Shown here: piece by piece, positions 5,402 to 11,406 of the stretch
Numbering within the stretch: position 1 is the first letter of the stretch
How the letters are laid out: each line of letters starts with the position of its first letter
DNA from: Bacteroidales bacterium
Lineage (GTDB): Bacteria; Bacteroidota; Bacteroidia; Bacteroidales; UBA932
DNA: 11,406 nucleotides
Assembly: GCA_016283985.1 (NCBI GenBank)
Contig: JAEENZ010000106.1
Span: 1-11,406, forward strand
Reading direction: 5' to 3'
Made by a program: the position numbers and the translations under genes
The notes under the pieces: generated by a model
What the model was told of the DNA's origin: nothing
The model's database searches: none
Seen by the model: only the letters and a program-made list of their open reading frames with translations

Positions 5402-7792
5402 ATGAAACGACTGATTGTATTGTTAATGCTCGCAGTAGTTGCGATTCCCGCTCTGGCCAAGGGTGACTGGAAGGGAAAGATTGTGGATGAGAAAGGCGAG
5501 CCTGTGGCTTACGCCAATGTGGCCGTGCTTTCCAAGACCGATTCCACTGTCGTGTGCGGCGTGGTGACTCAGGAGGACGGTACCTTCAATATAGTGACTA
5601 AAGAGACGGACGGCATAATGATGGTTGCTATGCTGGGCTACAGGACTGTGTATCTGGCGCCTGTCGACGGTGCTGTAATCACTTTGTCCGGCGATACGCA
5701 AATGCTGGAGGGGGCCGTAGCGAGCGCCGTCATGCCCAAAACAAAACTCACGGGGGAGGGTCTGCAAACCAACGTACGGGGTTCTGTATTGGAGAATGCG
5801 GGATCTGCCAACGACGTGCTGGAAAAGACGCCCGGTCTTATCAAGGGCCAGAACGGCTTGGAGGTGATTGGCAAAGGCTCGCCGGTGGTCTATATCAACG
5901 GGCGTCGTGTGAGCGATCCTACTGAGTTGGACCGCCTGCAAAGCAATGAGATCCAGAGTGTAGAGGTAATCACCAATCCCGGGGCCCAATACGATGCCAC
6001 GGTGCGGGCAGTGGTGCGCATTCGCACCATCCGGCGCCAGGGAGACGGTTTCGGCTTCAACCTGAACGCTTCGGATGCCCAGTCACTGCGATGGACCAAG
6101 GGCAACGACCCCTTTGGCGCCATCAATGTGAACTACCGCACGGGAGGCCTGGACTTTTTCGGCGGGGTCAACTATGCCCGCAACACTTCCCGTCAGGAGA
6201 GTTACCTGGAGAAGCAAACCTTCGGAAGGACCGCCACTGGGGACGACTGGCTCTTCGAGAACAAGGGGACGCTCCTGAACGAATACATCGGCAGTTCCAT
6301 CTATGGCAATGCCGGCGTGAACTGGCAGATGGCCGACAACCACTTCCTTGGCGGTAAAGTGGAATGGGGCCGACACCTGACATATAGCGTGCATACGGAG
6401 GTGAATGACAACGTGTTCGAGAACGGGGCGCTGGTCGATCGCCTCACCACGTTGTCGGATGACACGATGGGAGAGTGGACGCCGTACAACCTTGGCGCCA
6501 ACCTCTATTACAACGGCCTCGTTGCGGGCAAGCTGGGCATCGACATCAATCTGGACTATTACGGGACGGACGACAGTTCCAAATCAGTCTCTATGGAGAC
6601 GAGCGATATGACCCACAATGCCGCCATCCAGAGCGGCAGCACCAATGCCGGGCGTATGTATGCCGCCAAGGCGGTGCTTTCCTATCCTATCTGGAAGGGC
6701 CAGCTACAGGCGGGGACTGAGGAAACCTTCTCCCGCCGGAAGGATAATTATTCGGTGGAGGGGATCGACATCCCGGCATCGGAAGCCACGGTGAGGGAAG
6801 ATAATATCGCCGGATTCGCTTCTTACGGTTGCTACTTGCCGGAGATCGGGCAGTTCAGCGCAGGTGTACGTTACGAGTGGGTGCATTATGCCTACGAGGA
6901 TGCTGTGACGCCCGAAAACGACCTGGCCCGCGACTACGGCAACTGGTTCCCCAATGTATCCTACGCCGGTGTCATCGGCGCCCAGTCGCAGAATCCTGTC
7001 CAGGTGATGATGAATTACAGCGCCAAGACGCGCCGGCCCAATTACGCCAACCTTTCCAGCGCCATACGCTACAACAGCCGCTATATCTGGCAAAGCGGAA
7101 ACGCTGGCCTGCAGCCGGAACTGTCCCACAATCTGAGCCTTACGGCGGTGTGGAAATGGCTGACCTTCATGGTCAACTACGCCCGCACGGACAATGCCAT
7201 CATGACCTGGTCCTCGCCCTATGGGGACGAAGGCGTAGTGCTAGTGAAGCCCCGGAACATAGAGACGCCATACCGGATGATGTCGGCCTTTGTGAATCTG
7301 ACGCCCACGGTGGGTCCCTGGACCCTGAATTACACCGTCGGCATCCAGCCTCAATGGCTTACGATTAACGCTCCTGACCCGCGCGAGGCTTCCGGCATCC
7401 GCGTAACGTCCTTCAACGGCAAGCCCATCTACTTCGCACAGTTGCTGAACACCTTGACGGTAGAGGGCGGATGGCAGTTCGAGCTGGGCGGTATGGTGCA
7501 GTCCACGGGCTACACGCAGAACCTGTATCTGAAGAATGCCTATGTGGACATCACAGCCGCCATCCAGAAAACTCTCCTTGCCGATGGCTCCCTGGTGCTG
7601 CGCCTGGAGGGTGCTGACTTGGCTGGCTTGGCCCACTACGACGTGGACTCAGACTTCGGCAGCCACACCATTATGCAGACAAACATGATGGACACGCAGA
7701 AAGTTAAACTCTCTATCCGTTACAGCTTCAACACCGCTCAAAGCAAGTACCGCGGCACCGGCGCCGGGGCCGACAGCAAAGCCAGAATGTAA
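5402..7792 (+). CDS. Outer-membrane beta-barrel protein with carboxypeptidase-like domain and plug (TonB-dependent-receptor-like)
   Basis: This 796-residue protein has a signal peptide (MKRLIVLLMLAVVAIPALA), then a carboxypeptidase-D-regulatory-like sandwich at about 22-100 (WKGKIVDEKGEPVAYANVAVL ... QEDGTFNI), a plug domain at about 110-215 (ANDVLEKTPGLIKGQNGLEVIGKG, VVYINGRRV, SVEVITNPGAQYDA) and a long barrel of alternating aromatic beta strands to the C-terminus. The ending with SKYRGTGAGADSKARM is typical of the 'outer membrane beta-barrel protein family' (OMP_b-brl_3) of Bacteroidota. The role is presumably transport or surface binding of an unknown ligand; no SusD-like lipoprotein follows it, unlike polysaccharide-utilisation pairs. 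ATG 5402 is preferred over the upstream TTG 5375 because of the promoter position. A tiny 4-codon ORF (5391-5405) overlaps the start. Regulation by the divergent two-HTH protein is likely. Confidence 0.9.
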   Translation: MKRLIVLLMLAVVAIPALAKGDWKGKIVDEKGEPVAYANVAVLSKTDSTVVCGVVTQEDGTFNIVTKETDGIMMVAMLGYRTVYLAPVDGAVITLSGDTQMLEGAVASAVMPKTKLTGEGLQTNVRGSVLENAGSANDVLEKTPGLIKGQNGLEVIGKGSPVVYINGRRVSDPTELDRLQSNEIQSVEVITNPGAQYDATVRAVVRIRTIRRQGDGFGFNLNASDAQSLRWTKGNDPFGAINVNYRTGGLDFFGGVNYARNTSRQESYLEKQTFGRTATGDDWLFENKGTLLNEYIGSSIYGNAGVNWQMADNHFLGGKVEWGRHLTYSVHTEVNDNVFENGALVDRLTTLSDDTMGEWTPYNLGANLYYNGLVAGKLGIDINLDYYGTDDSSKSVSMETSDMTHNAAIQSGSTNAGRMYAAKAVLSYPIWKGQLQAGTEETFSRRKDNYSVEGIDIPASEATVREDNIAGFASYGCYLPEIGQFSAGVRYEWVHYAYEDAVTPENDLARDYGNWFPNVSYAGVIGAQSQNPVQVMMNYSAKTRRPNYANLSSAIRYNSRYIWQSGNAGLQPELSHNLSLTAVWKWLTFMVNYARTDNAIMTWSSPYGDEGVVLVKPRNIETPYRMMSAFVNLTPTVGPWTLNYTVGIQPQWLTINAPDPREASGIRVTSFNGKPIYFAQLLNTLTVEGGWQFELGGMVQSTGYTQNLYLKNAYVDITAAIQKTLLADGSLVLRLEGADLAGLAHYDVDSDFGSHTIMQTNMMDTQKVKLSIRYSFNTAQSKYRGTGAGADSKARM

Positions 7793-7801
7793 AAAAGTTC
7801 C

Positions 7802-7809
7802 TATATTTG
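7802..7809 (+). promoter_or_regulatory. Bacteroidota -7 box for the PPOX-fold gene
   Basis: TATATTTG matches TAnnTTTG, 25 nt before ATG 7835, in a short A/T-rich gap after the beta-barrel stop. No clear -33 element is seen; it would fall within the end of the beta-barrel gene. No terminator hairpin was seen between the two genes. Confidence 0.5.
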
Positions 7810-7834
7810 AAACACATATAAAGTATATTATCAT

Positions 7835-8560
7835 ATGGAGCAGATGTTTTGTCAGAGCTGCGGAATGCCGCTCACTCAGGAAATCTTAGGCACCAATGCC
7901 GATGGAAGCAAGAATGAAGATTACTGCATCTATTGCTATAAGGACGGGAAGTTCCTGCAGGATTGCACTATGGAAGAAATGATTGAGCACTGCGCCCAGT
8001 TTGTGGACGAGATGAACAAAGGCCTGCCGCAGCCCGTCACGAAGGAAGAATACATCGGCCAGATGAAGATGTATTTTCCACATCTGAAACGTTGGCGCAA
8101 AGAGCTGACACTTACGGATTCCATGCCGGAGAATCCCGCTCTGGCCGGAGTGAAGGAACTCATCGGCCAAATGGCCGATACACTGCCCATTTCCTTCATT
8201 TCATCAGTGGATGCGGAGGGCTATCCCTGCACAAAGGCGATGCTGGCACCGCGCGTCCGTGAGGGCATTAAAGTGTTCTATTTCACCACCAATACATTCT
8301 CCCTGCGAGTAGCCCATTACAAGGCGAATCCTAAGGCAAGCATTTATTTCTGCGACGCTGAGGGCTTCAAGGGGATGATGCTGCGCGGCACGATGGAGGT
8401 GCTTACGGATGCCGCCTCAAAGGAGATGATCTGGCGCGACGGCGACACTGAATACTATCCCGGCGGCGTCACCGACCCCAACTACTGCGTCCTCAAATTC
8501 ACTGCTACCGACGGCCGCTTCTACAGCGATTACTATCCTCGCAGTTTTGTGATAGAGTGA
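7835..8560 (+). CDS. Zinc-ribbon plus pyridoxamine 5'-phosphate oxidase-fold protein
   Basis: A 241-residue soluble protein with no signal peptide. Residues 6-34 hold a zinc ribbon with two CxxC knuckles (CQSC at 6-9, CIYC at 31-34), in the form FCQSCGMPL ... DYCIYC seen in the 'putative zinc ribbon' family. Residues about 45-100 are a helical segment (MEEMIEHCAQFVDEMNKG). Residues about 105-240 resemble the PPOX/general-stress-protein-26 split barrel: LPISFISSVDAEGYPCTKAML, then VFYFTTNTFSLRVAHYKANPKASIYFCD and MLRGTMEVLTD. Such barrels bind FMN, F420 or heme; the ligand and reaction here are not determined. It has its own promoter and is followed by a hairpin, so it appears monocistronic. 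ATG 7844 is an alternative start. Confidence 0.88.
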   Translation: MEQMFCQSCGMPLTQEILGTNADGSKNEDYCIYCYKDGKFLQDCTMEEMIEHCAQFVDEMNKGLPQPVTKEEYIGQMKMYFPHLKRWRKELTLTDSMPENPALAGVKELIGQMADTLPISFISSVDAEGYPCTKAMLAPRVREGIKVFYFTTNTFSLRVAHYKANPKASIYFCDAEGFKGMMLRGTMEVLTDAASKEMIWRDGDTEYYPGGVTDPNYCVLKFTATDGRFYSDYYPRSFVIE

Positions 8561-8571
8561 GTGGCGAAACG

Positions 8572-8584
8572 CATTTGCCAAATG
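8572..8584. repeat. Short palindrome CATTTG-C-CAAATG
   Basis: Arms 8572-8577 and 8579-8584 are perfect reverse complements around one base, 12 nt after the PPOX-fold stop. It could be a weak hairpin or an operator; the distance to the next promoter (about 135 bp) argues against direct control of it. Confidence 0.3.
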
Positions 8585-8603
8585 TCATATCTGTGCTCAG
8601 GAT

Positions 8604-8630
8604 AGCAGGCTCTGTCGGCCTGCTGTTTTG
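8604..8630 (+). terminator. Probable rho-independent terminator after the PPOX-fold gene
   Basis: AGCAGGC (8604-8610) pairs exactly with GCCTGCT (8618-8624) around a 7-nt loop, followed by GTTTTG. The stem is GC-rich but the T-run has only four bases, so efficiency may be modest. Its place between a stop and the next promoter fits a terminator. Confidence 0.5.
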
Positions 8631-8696
8631 CGAAGTGACAGGGTAGCCGTACTTGGTGTCGTGATTTTGGGGCAGACAAATCGCAATAAATGGGGA

Positions 8697-8727
8697 TTTA
8701 CCGCTAGAAGTATGCTCCGTAACTTTG
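8697..8727 (+). promoter_or_regulatory. Promoter of the ECF/methyltransferase operon: -33 TTTA and -7 TAACTTTG
   Basis: TAACTTTG (8720-8727) matches TAnnTTTG, with TTTA at 8697-8700 spaced 19 bp upstream. ATG 8751 follows 23 nt after the box. The same -7 octamer serves the beta-barrel gene. It is likely the main promoter of the genes from 8751 to the right edge. Confidence 0.6.
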
Positions 8728-8750
8728 CAGTTGAATAAAACAACTTTCTT

Positions 8751-9317
8751 ATGAAACCTGCATTCAAAATCATCCTGCTGGCTGTCGCATACCTTCTTAC
8801 ATTCATTCTGGGCGCTACATCCGGCATTATCCACCCGGCATGTTATGCCTATGTCGGGGCCATCCTGCCCCTGCTGACCGCGTTCGTCTATCTTCTGACC
8901 TGCACGACAATCCGGGGCTTCGGTGCGGCGACGGTCCTGAACGGATTCGTGCTTGTCGTCTTCTTGATCGCGGGCGAGGCTGATGTTCCATACATTATCG
9001 CCACTGTTGTACTGACAGCGCTCGCCGAGATGATCCGGTACTTCTGCAAATACGACACGCTGAAGGGCGTCCGATGGAGTTTCATCCCGTTTGCCTTCTC
9101 CTTCTTCGCTTACACGTCCCACTGGTGGTTCGACACGGAAGGTTCACTGGCAGCTGCCGTAGAGGAGATGCCGGCCGGATATGACCAGCTGATGATACCG
9201 GTCATCGACAACATCCCCGTGCTGGTGGTCGTGCTGGTCCTGACCATCCCCGTGGCCATCCTCGCCATGAGGCTTGCTGAACGTTCGCTGAAGAAACAAA
9301 CCGAAGGATTGAAATGA
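8751..9317 (+). CDS. ECF transporter S component, MptD/Trep_Strep-like (copy 1)
   Basis: A 188-residue integral membrane protein with about six hydrophobic segments (roughly 5-22, 33-51, 57-75, 79-97, 108-124, 150-175) and a basic C-terminal tail (MRLAERSLKKQTEGLK). Size, topology and the order of motifs resemble the Trep_Strep/MptD family of putative substrate-binding S components of energy-coupling-factor transporters: ILPLLTAFVYLLT, a central GFGAATVLNG segment, LAEMIRYFCKYDTLKG, and the final stretch ending in a basic helix. S components bind a vitamin-like small molecule and need EcfT and EcfA ATPases, which are absent here. The stop overlaps the start of the methyltransferase gene by 4 nt (ATGA at 9314-9317), so translation is coupled. 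A paralogue lies at 10767-11333; a hand alignment gives about 31 differences in 188 residues. Substrate unknown. Confidence 0.75.
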   Translation: MKPAFKIILLAVAYLLTFILGATSGIIHPACYAYVGAILPLLTAFVYLLTCTTIRGFGAATVLNGFVLVVFLIAGEADVPYIIATVVLTALAEMIRYFCKYDTLKGVRWSFIPFAFSFFAYTSHWWFDTEGSLAAAVEEMPAGYDQLMIPVIDNIPVLVVVLVLTIPVAILAMRLAERSLKKQTEGLK

Positions 9318-10078
9318 AACCGAATTACAAGAACTGGATGCCCAAAGGCATGATTTGGAGCTTTGCGGCGGGGACTGCCGTGAGTCTGGCGCTGACGCTG
9401 ATTGTAGGCATAAGCTGGCTGAAGATCCTCCTGCTCATCCTTACTATGGTCCTGACCGGGGTGACCGTATGGACGATACTGATGTACCGTGCCTTCTCCT
9501 ATGACGGGAAGCGTCAGATGTCCCGCCATATCATCGAAGGTGTGGCAGAGTATGTAAAACTGCCGGATGGTGGCCGATGCCTGGACGTTGGGTGTGGCAG
9601 CGGAGCTTTGGCCAACGCCGTGGCCAAGCGGAACCCGCAGGGCACGGTGACGGGCATCGACCGATGGGGTGCCGAGTACGCCTCCTTCAGCAAGAGACTC
9701 TGCGAGGACAATGCCAGGGCGGAAGGCGTGGCTGAGAGAACAGATTTCACGCAGGGGGATGCCTTGAAACTGGACTTCCCGGACGGTTCCTTCGACGCGG
9801 TCACCTCCAACTACGTCTATCACAACATCCCCAGCCGTGACCGTCAGGCAATCCTGCTTGAGACCCTACGCGTGCTGAAAAAGGGAGGTACCTTCGCCAT
9901 CCACGATATCTTCTCGAAGGAGAAATACGGTGATATGAAAGCCTTCGTGAAGAAACTCAAGGACTTAGGCTATGAACATGTCGAACTAATCCCCACCGAC
10001 GACGGCCGGTTCATGTCTCCCAGAGAGGCCAGGTGGATGGCACTCGGCGGATCGGCCATTCTCTTCGGAAAGAAATAA
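9314..10078 (+). CDS. Membrane-anchored class I SAM-dependent methyltransferase (copy 1)
   Basis: A 254-residue protein with two N-terminal hydrophobic segments (about 13-32 and 35-57) followed by a class I Rossmann methyltransferase on the cytoplasmic side. Visible motifs: motif I LDVGCGSGAL (90-99), acidic residue after strand 2 in TGIDRW (Asp116), QGDALKLDFPDGSFDAV (147-163), the motif IV region SNYVYHNIPS (165-174) and a final strand LKKGGTFAIHDIF (188-200). The catalytic core therefore looks intact. The acceptor (small molecule, lipid or protein) cannot be told from sequence. The start is coupled to the S component by an ATGA overlap, and a paralogous start occurs at 11330 after the second S component, so a physical pairing at the membrane is plausible. 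The stop is 43 nt before the hydrolase-like gene. Confidence 0.88.
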   Translation: MKPNYKNWMPKGMIWSFAAGTAVSLALTLIVGISWLKILLLILTMVLTGVTVWTILMYRAFSYDGKRQMSRHIIEGVAEYVKLPDGGRCLDVGCGSGALANAVAKRNPQGTVTGIDRWGAEYASFSKRLCEDNARAEGVAERTDFTQGDALKLDFPDGSFDAVTSNYVYHNIPSRDRQAILLETLRVLKKGGTFAIHDIFSKEKYGDMKAFVKKLKDLGYEHVELIPTDDGRFMSPREARWMALGGSAILFGKK

Positions 10079-10106
10079 TCATAACCCGGTTGCAAGGGAT
10101 TACCCG

Positions 10107-10114
10107 TAGCTTTG
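10107..10114 (+). promoter_or_regulatory. Possible -7 box close to the hydrolase-like gene
   Basis: TAGCTTTG fits TAnnTTTG but lies only 7 nt before ATG 10122, against 23-26 nt for the other promoters here, and no -33 element sits at 19-20 bp. Either it is fortuitous, or it drives a nearly leaderless mRNA, or translation starts at a later Met. Confidence 0.25.
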
Positions 10115-10121
10115 CGGCAGC

Positions 10122-10754
10122 ATGAAGAAAGAATACCAACCTCTGAACATGATCATGAACGGCCGCTACGCCGTTCTGTATGGGAAACTTGCCCCGGCCA
10201 TCCAGAAGGAAGTCCTTTCCAGGATGGCCGGACTCATTGAGGAAGAGAGGGATTACGAGGACAAGGGCAACTACGGCCACTTCTGCAACATCCTTCCAAC
10301 CATTGCCATCGACGACGTGCTTCAGCGTAACGGGAAGTCGCCGGAGGAAGCCTTCAAACTCATCTCCACACACATGTGGGCGGCACTGAATCCGGAGGGG
10401 TTCCAGAAACTCTCAAAGCTACCGTTCTTCCTCTCGGTGATGCGGAAGATCATCCCGCTGGGCTTCAAGTACGGCTCGGGCAAGGGCTGGAAGTACGTCT
10501 GGCATCCGGAGGACCCCAAGGAGTACTATCACTTCGAGACGCTGGAGTGCCTGTACAAATACGAATTCTCCAAGCACGGTGTGCTGGATCGCTTCGGCTC
10601 CATGTTCTGCCACAGCGACATCATCAATTACGGCAACCTTCATAACATCGATTTCATCCGTACGAAGACCCTCTGCCAGGGCGGCGACTGCTGCGATTTC
10701 CGCTTCGTGAGGCACCGCAGGGGAGAGGTTTGGGAACGTACCAAAAGTATTTAA
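10122..10754 (+). CDS. L-2-amino-thiazoline-4-carboxylate hydrolase-like protein
   Basis: A 210-residue soluble protein with no signal peptide or membrane segment. The C-terminal pattern FCHSDI (about 162-167), then RTKTLCQGGDCCDFRFVRH (about 180-198) is the signature I associate with the L-2-amino-thiazoline-4-carboxylic acid hydrolase family (ATC_hydrolase, Pfam PF14196). The founding enzyme opens a thiazoline ring on the route to L-cysteine, but most members of this family are uncharacterised, so activity here is inference. Candidate functional residues are Cys185, Cys190, Cys191, Asp192 and His164. The length is normal for the family. The gene sits between two copies of an S component/methyltransferase pair and is followed after 12 nt by the second S component, so it likely belongs to the same operon. 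Met10 or Met12 (10149, 10155) are less likely starts. Confidence 0.78.
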   Translation: MKKEYQPLNMIMNGRYAVLYGKLAPAIQKEVLSRMAGLIEEERDYEDKGNYGHFCNILPTIAIDDVLQRNGKSPEEAFKLISTHMWAALNPEGFQKLSKLPFFLSVMRKIIPLGFKYGSGKGWKYVWHPEDPKEYYHFETLECLYKYEFSKHGVLDRFGSMFCHSDIINYGNLHNIDFIRTKTLCQGGDCCDFRFVRHRRGEVWERTKSI

Positions 10755-10766
10755 TCATCATTGAAT

Positions 10767-11333
10767 ATGAAACCTGCATTTAAGATTCTTCTTCTGGCTG
10801 TTGCCTACCTTCTCACCTACATTCTGGGCTCGTGTACCGGCCTCATTCACCCGGCGTGCTACGCGTATGTCGGAGCGATCCTGCCCCTGTTGACCGCGTT
10901 CATCTATCTCTTGACCTGCGCGACGGTCCGAGGCTTCGGTGCGGCGACTCTCCTGAATGGATTCGTTTTCATCATGTTATTGATCGCGGGCGAGGCGGAC
11001 ACGGCGCTTGCCATAGGCTTCGCCATCCTGACGGCATTGGCCGAAATCATCCGTTACCTCTGCAAGTATGATACGCTGAAGGGCGTCCGCTGGAGCTTCC
11101 TTCCCTTTGCATTCTCCTTCTTTGCCTACACAGCCCACTGGTGGTTCGACACGGAAGGCTCGTTGGCCGCGGCTGTCGAGGAAATGCGCGCAGGCTACGA
11201 CCAGCTGATGATCCCGGTCATCAATAACATCCCCGTGCTCATCGTCGTACTGGTCCTGACCGTCCCCGTGGCCATCCTGGCCATGCGCCTTGCGGAACGG
11301 TCGCTGACGAAACAGACGGAGGGATTGAAATGA
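10767..11333 (+). CDS. ECF transporter S component, MptD/Trep_Strep-like (copy 2)
   Basis: A 188-residue paralogue of the protein at 8751-9317, with the same six-segment layout, HPACYAYVGAILPLLTAF core and the same basic tail. About 157 of 188 residues are identical in a hand alignment. Sixteen of the roughly 31 differences fall in two patches, residues 22-26 and 68-87, while the C-terminal half is nearly invariant. Synonymous codons differ often (for example 11 differing bases in the first 63), so the duplication is not recent. ATG 10767 was chosen because it aligns with ATG 8751; an in-frame TTG at 10761 would add only two residues. The 3' end again overlaps the methyltransferase start (ATGA at 11330-11333). 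It is 12 nt after the hydrolase-like stop. Confidence 0.75.
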   Translation: MKPAFKILLLAVAYLLTYILGSCTGLIHPACYAYVGAILPLLTAFIYLLTCATVRGFGAATLLNGFVFIMLLIAGEADTALAIGFAILTALAEIIRYLCKYDTLKGVRWSFLPFAFSFFAYTAHWWFDTEGSLAAAVEEMRAGYDQLMIPVINNIPVLIVVLVLTVPVAILAMRLAERSLTKQTEGLK

Positions 11334-11406
11334 AACCCGACTACAGGAACTGGATGCCGAAAGGCATGATAGGAAGTTTCGCGGCAGGGACTGCCGTGGC
11401 GCTGGT
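11330..11406 (+). CDS. Membrane-anchored SAM methyltransferase (copy 2), cut by right edge
   Basis: Only the first 25 codons are present. They read MKPDYRNWMPKGMIGSFAAG and on into the first membrane segment, matching the start of the copy-1 methyltransferase (9314) at all but four positions (N4D, K6R, W15G, S24A). The ATG overlaps the stop of the second S component by 4 nt, exactly as in copy 1. Whether the catalytic domain is complete cannot be seen. The repeated architecture makes a full-length paralogue likely. Confidence 0.8.
   Translation, partial: MKPDYRNWMPKGMIGSFAAGTAVAL

Noticed and set aside
5391..5405. Four-codon upstream ORF overlapping the beta-barrel start codon
   Set aside because: Its ATG is part of the inverted-repeat arm and there is no ribosome-binding evidence; most likely chance.
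5402..7792. SusC of a polysaccharide-utilisation locus
   Set aside because: No SusD-like lipoprotein or glycoside hydrolase lies nearby, the length (796) is below that of typical SusC (about 1000), and the C-terminal ending fits the OMP_b-brl_3 group.
8730..8744. GTTG-N7-CAAC inverted repeat before ATG 8751
   Set aside because: Arms are only four to five bases and the predicted transcription start falls within it; not enough to call an operator or hairpin.
9110..9823. 237-codon open frame on the minus strand
   Set aside because: It lies opposite the convincing S component and methyltransferase genes, has no recognisable domain or signal and no -7 box; it is a shadow of GC-rich codon use.
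10761..10766. TTG start extending S component copy 2
   Set aside because: ATG 10767 aligns exactly with the start of copy 1.

Overview
The window looks like chromosomal DNA of a Bacteroidota member, most likely order Bacteroidales. Three things point there: at least five promoters match the Bacteroidota -7 consensus TAnnTTTG about 23-26 nt before an ATG, the starts lack clear Shine-Dalgarno sites, and the protein families are typical (SusC-style carboxypeptidase-like domain plus beta-barrel, DUF4369-TlpA lipoproteins, and a C-terminal HTH module characteristic of Bacteroidota regulators). Genus cannot be decided. No tRNA, rRNA, CRISPR array, insertion sequence or phage gene was seen, and no stretch above 300 bases lacks a gene.

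Layout. (1) Minus strand, 1920 to beyond the left edge: a secreted protein of unknown function followed after 22 nt by a lipoprotein tyrosine phosphatase, cut by the window edge. (2) Plus strand, 1997-4322: a tight operon of three lipoproteins (a small lipocalin-like one, an unrecognised one, and a TlpA-like thiol-disulfide oxidoreductase), read divergently from block 1 out of a 67-bp intergenic region with two facing promoters. (3) Minus strand, 4308-5237: a TetR-type regulator with an extra C-terminal HTH, overlapping the TlpA gene tail to tail. (4) Plus strand, 5402-7792: an outer-membrane beta-barrel protein, divergent from the regulator; its promoter is flanked by an exact 11-bp inverted repeat. 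(5) 7835-8560: a zinc-ribbon plus pyridoxamine-phosphate-oxidase-fold protein. (6) 8751 to the right edge: a probable operon with gene order S-S', where S is an MptD/Trep_Strep-type ECF transporter S component translationally coupled to a membrane-anchored SAM methyltransferase. This pair occurs twice, and an L-2-amino-thiazoline-4-carboxylate-hydrolase-like gene sits between the copies. The second methyltransferase is cut by the window edge.

The most interesting part is block 6. Two diverged copies of a membrane pair (S component plus membrane methyltransferase) surround a predicted heterocycle hydrolase. This suggests uptake or handling of one or two small molecules, possibly sulfur-containing, coupled to methylation at the membrane. 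The substrate is unknown and the energising ECF module (EcfA/EcfT) is not in the window. The second point of interest is the regulator/beta-barrel pair, where a two-HTH regulator faces a promoter bearing four copies of the half-site TGTCCA.
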